DNA of 64,000 bases, from assembly GCA_002794785.1 (NCBI GenBank), contig NBBA01000016.1, positions 898,602 to 962,601 on the forward strand, in the 5' to 3' direction. This document shows, one piece after another, positions 58,684 through 64,000 of the stretch. The notes beneath the pieces are model-generated. The model did no database searches and had not been told where the DNA came from. It was given only the letters and a program-made list of their open reading frames with translations. This stretch comes from Coniferiporia sulphurascens (taxonomy: Eukaryota > Basidiomycota > Agaricomycetes > Hymenochaetales > Hymenochaetaceae). Positions within the stretch are counted from its first letter, which is position 1. Each line of letters opens with the position of its first letter. A program made the position numbers and the translations under genes.

Positions 58684-58952
58684 CGTGAAGGATTACTCGG
58701 CAAAAATGCACGAGAGGACTGTGGTACAGTTGCAGGAGAAAGGAACGCGTGCCACTAGGAAGGCGCGTGCAGGACTGAGTTTTCAACATTGACCCAATTT
58801 GGGCAACAAACCACGTGTTTTTAACTCCGGAGACGCGTTCGTGCTCCGAACGCGTTTATGGAACGTGATGGCCACCGACGCGTCTTGCATCCTAACCACC
58901 ACCACTTGTCCCCTCCTGGCCCTCTAGCACGCGTCCGTCGCGAACATACCCA
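58684..58952. promoter_or_regulatory. Bidirectional promoter with five ACGCGT (MCB-like) boxes
   Basis: This 269-bp spacer separates the start codons of CDC20 (-) and thymidylate synthase (+). ACGCGT occurs at 58745-58750, 58833-58838, 58850-58855, 58878-58883 and 58929-58934, plus a CACGTG at 58812-58817. ACGCGT is the MluI cell-cycle box bound by MBF (Mbp1/Swi6, Res/Cdc10) in ascomycete yeasts, where thymidylate synthase is a classical G1/S target. Confidence 0.8.
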
Positions 58953-60025
58953 ATGGTAAAGGCGCCTATCACCCCGCCTGCAGAGGAAATCTCTACCGTC
59001 ACGTCTTCTTGCGTTGCCGCACCTTCCGAGAAGGCCAGCATCGCGTCCAAGGAACACAGCACGAGCACCCCCCCTCACGAGGAATACCAATACATCAACC
59101 TCATTCGCAGCGTTCTGGACACCGGAGAGTTTCGTGCAGACAGGACTGGAACAGGAACTATCTCGCTCTTTGCTCCGCCGAATCTGCGATTCTCGCTCGC
59201 CGACAACACGCTTCCCCTGCTCACAACGAAGCGTGTTTTCTTACGCGGCATCGTTGAGGAGCTCGTATGGTTCATCCGCGGGCGCACAGACAGCACCCTT
59301 CTCTCTCAGCGCGGCGTTAAGATCTGGGATGGAAACGGCTCAAAGGAATTCCTAGAGAAGCGTGGATTGACTGGGCGCAGGGAGGGTGATTTGGGTCCCG
59401 TATACGGCTTCCAGTGGCGGCACTTCGGTGCTAAGTACACAGATTGCGAAACAGACTACTCAGGCCAGGGCGTCGACCAACTTAAAGAGGTGATTCGGAA
59501 GATCAAGGAGGACCCCACAGACCGCCGCATAATTCTGAGCGCATGGAATCCAGCTGGTGCGTTTGTTCACCTATCACATCTGTATCATCAACATATATAT
59601 TCCTTCTAGATATTCCTCTCATGGCACTTCCGCCATGCCACCTCCTCTGTCAATTCTATGTTTCCCTTCCGGCACCTTCTGCTCCAGCGGGCACCCGGCC
59701 GAAACTCTCCTGTCTCATGTACCAGCGTTCCGCCGATCTGGGACTCGGCATCCCCTTCAACATCGCGTCCTACGCTCTGCTCACACATATCATCGCGGCT
59801 CTCACAAATACCGATGCTCATGCCCTTATAATTCAGCTTGGAGATGCGCACGTGTACAGGGACCATGCCGATGCTCTCCAAATCCAGCTCACGCGCGAGC
59901 CGCGTCCCTTCCCAAAGGTAAGCTGGAGGCGCGTGGTGACAGATCTGGATGACTTCGAACCGGAAGATGTTATTGTAGAAGGATATACGCCGCACCCACC
60001 CGTAGCTATGAAGATGAGCGTGTAA
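58953..60025 (+). CDS. TMP1: Thymidylate synthase
   Basis: Two exons, 58953-59556 and 59610-60025, encode 339 residues. The enzyme methylates dUMP to dTMP using methylene-tetrahydrofolate. Landmarks: [20 protein letters not shown] with [89 protein letters not shown], the catalytic cysteine in [14 protein letters not shown], then [20 protein letters not shown], the dUMP-binding [10 protein letters not shown], and an end ([15 protein letters not shown]) typical of the family. About 50 extra residues at the N-terminus precede the conserved core. The yeast name CDC21 is a synonym. The upstream promoter carries MCB-like boxes. Confidence 0.96.
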
Positions 60026-60467
60026 TCCGTGTGCGTCTAGCAGATTAGATATATTTTGCAGTGTGTATGTTGCTGTGCCTACAAAAATTGTAATTCAACG
60101 TGTATATCGAGATTCCGAGAGCCAATTCGTTTTGTTCGTTGTTGCCCAAGCTTTGTTTCTTTGACACTCAAAGACCCAGATCGCTTAAGTAGAAGATAGA
60201 GTAACTAAATTTCGAAGATATGCGAGATGTTTTTTTCTCGCCGCAGCAGGGCACGTGACTGATATTACGTGCCTCGGCGCACAGAGCGCAGTCTGCTCGG
60301 GACCACGGGCATCGTGCACTGCTTAACATCACCGTGCTTTTCCCTATTTTCCCCGCTGCTTTCGTCCTACGCACGTTGCAAGGGTAAGCGCTGATAGAGA
60401 CAACTGGTACTTGACTAACGGGGGGAATGCATAACAGTATAACGCGCGACGCGACTTCAAATCATCA
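60026..60467. other. Intergenic region with GOLPH3/VPS74 promoter
   Basis: A/T-rich 3' flank of thymidylate synthase, followed by GC-richer sequence with a CACGTG E-box at 60,252-60,257 and a second ACGTG at about 60,267. No gene seen. Confidence 0.45.
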
Positions 60468-61749
60468 ATGTCTTCCTCAGGCCTCCAGCGCCGGCGTGCA
60501 GCGGGCGCGTCATCATCGGCGCAGGAGGAGGACCTAGGCGGTACATGGAGTGCGTCTGCTGGTAGCGGTAGTGGAAACTTGTCGGGAGGTGGAAGCGACA
60601 CCAGTGATGGTGTAAACGGGAACGGAGTCAGCCATGCAGGCTCTGCGTTTGCGGGCGGCGGCAAAATCGCCTTTGACCCACGCGACCTTGAGCGTGACGA
60701 TGCGGATGCGCGAATAGCTGGCGGGCGAATGCCCCGGCTCACCATCATGGAGGAGGTTCTTCTGCTCGGCCTCAAGGATAGACAAGTGCGCACAATCCAA
60801 CTGTTCTCTCACGTATCGGTGTTCTAACCCGCCGCAGGGGCATCTTTCCTTCTGGAACGACAATATCTCGTATGCCCTTCGAGGCTGTATCTTACTTGAG
60901 CTTGCATTGAGGCGGCGCATTGCGATCGTCTCTGACCCTACTCGAAAACGCTCCGCTCTCCCCGAGCGCATCGTCGAGGTCATCAATGACCGACCAACTG
61001 GGGAAACACTCCTCGACGAAGCCCTTCGCATGATGGCAAGCACCTCCAGTGATACCTCCGGCGGTACTCATCCTGAGCACATGTCGGTGAACACCTGGAT
61101 TGACCTACTCAGTGGCGAGACGTGGAACGTAATGAAAATCGGATTCCAACTCAAACAGGTCCGTGAGCGCCTGGCGAAAGGATTGGTTGACAAAGGTGTT
61201 CTACGAACCGAGAAGCGCAACTTCTTGCTTTTTGACATGGCGACACATCCCGTTGCCGATGCGCGTACCAAGGAAGGGATCGTCCGCCGCTGTACCGCGT
61301 TGCTCACTGCGCAGACGCGTGCGCTTCCACCTGATGCGCTGGGGAAAGAAGGCGAGCAATGTCGTGCAACACGCTCCGTCGCGCTTGTCAGCGCCGCGTA
61401 TGCTGCTAGCGTGCTAGATAATGCGTTTGTGCGGCTCGATTATGAGGTTCGCGAAGCGGCTCTCGCCCGTGCGGAAGACGTACTAGCGGAGTTCGCCACA
61501 TGGCCCTTTGGGGCAGGGGCGAGCGTTGGAGCAAGTACTGGTCCAGCGGGACGACGGAGAGAAGGTTCACGCATTGGGGCCGGCAGCAGTAGTGGGCCCT
61601 CTGGACGAGAGTGTGTACTAGGACTCGTCGAGGCTGTTCGTGCCGAAATGCATACGACTGGGCCAGGGACGAATGACAATGAAGATCTTTGTTTCGAGCT
61701 CGTTGCCGCTGTACTGGATGTCCTTTCTCGATTAGATTCATTACTTTGA
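60468..61749 (+). CDS. VPS74: GOLPH3/Vps74 family Golgi PI4P-binding protein
   Basis: Two exons (60468-60785 and 60838-61749; intron GTGCGC..GCAG) give 409 residues. Vps74/GOLPH3 binds phosphatidylinositol-4-phosphate on Golgi membranes and the tails of glycosyltransferases to retain them with COPI. A Gly/Ser-rich leader of about 85 residues precedes the conserved domain: RLTIMEEVLLLGLKDRQGHL with SFWNDNISYALRGCILLELA, then RRRIAIVSDPTRKRSALPER, TWIDLLSGETWNVMKIGFQL, the dimerising hairpin LAKGLVDKGVLRTEKRNFLL, and the C-terminal LFDMATHPVADARTKEGIVR. A low-complexity Gly/Ser insertion (GASVGASTGPAGRRREG) sits near the end before the last helix (CFELVAAVLDVLSRLDSLL). N-terminal Arg residues needed for COPI binding appear as QRRRAA. 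Confidence 0.94.
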
Positions 61750-62861
61750 GGTGCACGTTTCAACGATGTCCAATATTTTGCTATTTTCTGTCGTGTATAT
61801 TTAAATGCGGATATAAAAGCTATACTCGAGAGTCGCGGCCTGCTTTACCTTGACGTCGTTCACATCAGGCTACTCTTCGAATAATGTCTTCCTCTGGATG
61901 CCGTTACAGTGTATACACTACTTCCGTTTTTTTCGACGAGTCGGGCTGTTAAATACCTGTAATGCCCGGCACGTGACAAGAATTCCATGTCGTAGGGCCT
62001 TCCAGCACACCAGTAGCAGCAGCAGTAAATGCATCAGTTTCAACAGCAGTTGGCCAGACCCCATTCATAACTGTCCGTCATTGGCTGTACAGCCACCATA
62101 CTACTGTGCATTCTAGGATCTGGCTTTGTCCGGCATAGTAACACATTATAATACGTTATAAGCTGGAGTTGCTACTTAAGCTGGTCCTGGCGTAATGCAT
62201 TTAACGGTGTTATTGCGATTCCATAGCCAAATTGTGGGTTTTTGTCCAGTACAGACTCTCGGGGCCGCAGTCCGTGAGCCCATCCCCGGCGGGATACGGC
62301 TTCACACATACGAAATCAGCACAATCAAAAAGAAATTGCGATAGTTCTACGAAGTGCTTTGAATGGTTCTCATCATTCGCGGGCATAAATTAATGAGCGG
62401 ACAAAAATATGCAGTACCTGGTCAAAGATTGGAATGTGTTCGGAATTCCCACAAGTGCAGTCCATATGACCATGTCTTTCTTTTCTAAAAGGAAGACGAA
62501 AAAAAGTAAATTACAGCGAAGAAGAGGGCCGGGGACGGGAATTCACATGCCGGTAACCGAAGGATATACGTAAGTACATATATACTTTAGCCAGAGTGTA
62601 AAGTTTACGCGTTGCATCATGTTCCATTGTGCCGGACAAGTAATCTGGCGGTTGCCCTCGAGGATTTTACTTCTTCTCCAGGAGATCTTGGCATTTAATA
62701 ATTCAGGTTCGACTTGGAGTTTCATCTGTTGTCAGCCGAGAAATTTTTGTAAGTTATCGGCACTCCGTCGGTACAACCTTATTTATTTGTCTATACGAGT
62801 ACATATTTGCTTTTCCATCTTTTGATGGGCAATAAGGTCATGATACGCGTCGAGACAACAC
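61750..62861. other. Intergenic region
   Basis: A/T-rich, no recognisable gene; frames at 61850-62116 and 62619-62825 are unconvincing. It includes the 3' flank of VPS74. Confidence 0.45.
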
Positions 62862-64000
62862 CATACATTTGTCTTTGAATATATTTCTGTTCACGATCCG
62901 AAAGCGTCGGCAGCTTGCAATTAGTAGTATGCCGCGAACATTAATAGATATATCAGAGATTCGTACGCACCCAGCTTTTTATGCTTAGACGAAGCATATG
63001 AGCACTGGCACTGCGACCAGTGCCGGTGTCGTGCTACCACAACCACTGGCCAAGGGGCGCGGTTCTGAAAAGAGAGAGTAAAACCAGGTTAGTAGTGAAC
63101 CGTGATCATTAATATTAGTCCGCCTGAGGCCGGGCGATCAATCCAGGGTCTGAGAGTCAGCAAGTGAATAGTCGGGCAACATGTACGCAGAACCTCCGAG
63201 CGGTAGCCTGGATAGAACGGCAAAGACTGAAAAAAGAGAGAGAAAAAAAGGATGAATGGTTGGACCCGGAACAAGAGGCACACATGGATCTGGTACCTCG
63301 AATAGATCTTGTAAGGTTGAATGCGTACGTAATACATGAACACCGTCTTTCGCCGCGGCCCGGGACCAACCTCTGACTTCACCTTCTCGGCGCAGGCCAA
63401 CACAGCACAATAATTTGCTAACGATCTTAAACTCTACGCCAATGCCTACCTCACAATGCCACAATGCCAGTAGGTTCGCGATTAATTGACCTGAGGACGG
63501 GGGTGGACAATATTACCAGTGATAACACTTATAAAAACTTTGCGTCTATGGTAAGCAAGAAAGCTGAAACCACTGGCAGCTGGTTATCTTCGCTTGAAAT
63601 CTGCAACTCGAAGCAGAAAAACGAGAAGCGCAAGCGACTTTCGTAAGGCCCTCTCCTTAAGTTAATTTCGCACTCTCTTTACCGCTTTCTCCCGCATTTT
63701 AAGATATCACCTGCCATGGTCAAAATTATTCACCGGGCGGAAAGACAAGAGCATGATTGTGCAAAGCCAAGGTAATGTTGTAGAATGGAAGGTTCCGAAA
63801 TGTGACTTCATCAATTGTTGACCATGCTACAAGGCAGTAGTACTCGCTTACTGCGAATGAATTGGTGGCACGCTCGCGCGCTCAAGCGGCTTTAAACAGA
63901 GGAGCCGGTGTGCCAGGGCGAAGATAAAAAGAGCGTCTTGTCTCTCCTTCCTCCACTCCTGTCCACCATACCGACCCCTCGCGTCCGGTAGTAGAGTATA
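62862..64000 (-). repeat. Right copy of the inverted segmental duplication (runs off the window)
   Basis: In reverse complement this matches 3,780-5,205 in the same order: GGACGCGAG/GGACAGGAG near the edge, GAGCGCGCGAG..CCACCAATTCATTCGCAG (63,852-63,882), ACCATGGCAGGTGATATCTT (compare ACCATGGAAGGTAATATCTT on the left), an exact block at 63,320-63,340, the TACTAAC plus pyrimidine tract near 63,090, and the tail around 62,880-62,960. The left copy abuts a DUF6534 start codon just past the same landmark that here lies at the window edge. Confidence 0.75.

Overview
The window looks like nuclear DNA of a basidiomycete mushroom (Agaricomycetes). Genes are split by many introns of about 45-60 nt with GT..AG ends and CTAAC-like branch sites. 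Housekeeping genes are fungal in type, and several genes belong to DUF6533/DUF6534 membrane families known mainly from Agaricomycotina. There are no bacterial operons, CRISPR arrays or viral genes.

Layout. 0.7-1.6 kb: a DJ-1/PfpI-like protein (+). 2-21 kb: a lineage-specific membrane-protein block with two DUF6534 genes (2.0-3.8 and 8.8-10.3 kb, both -), another multi-pass membrane protein (11.6-13.0 kb, +), a tandem pair of DUF6533 genes (16.4-18.0 and 19.4-20.9 kb, both -) and relics of the same families. An intronless F-box-like/hypothetical gene (7.1-8.0 kb) and a single-pass, Ser-rich membrane protein (13.9-15.5 kb, -) lie inside it. 22.2-25.9 kb: the nuclear export receptor CSE1. 26.9-29.5 kb: a secreted or membrane-anchored alpha/beta hydrolase of the TAP-like peptidase type, oddly shortened in the middle. 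31.5-36.1 kb: a very large Ser-rich disordered protein (-). 36.1-44.2 kb: a long gene-poor stretch.

44.2-47.9 kb: an F-box/Sec10-like recyclin (RCY1/pof6). 48.0-49.4 kb: a probable mitochondrial protein (-). 49.54 kb: tRNA-Gln(CTG) with an 8-nt intron. 49.95-50.17 kb: a 218-bp MITE. 51.0-51.2 and 56.0-56.2 kb: two paralogous 67-69 aa Cys/His proteins of no family I know, around a decayed membrane-gene region. 56.7-61.7 kb is a dense housekeeping block: CDC20 (-), thymidylate synthase (+) and GOLPH3/VPS74 (+). CDC20 and thymidylate synthase are divergent and share a 269-bp promoter carrying five ACGCGT boxes.

The two ends of the window hold diverged, inverted copies of one segment (about 3.8-5.2 kb and 62.9-64.0 kb). 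The left copy abuts the start of a DUF6534 gene, so I predict a paralog just beyond the right edge. Together the two ends suggest a conserved core of about 40 kb (22-61 kb) bordered by fast-evolving, duplicating membrane-gene families. Exon boundaries were worked out by eye from splice signals, reading frame and family resemblance.
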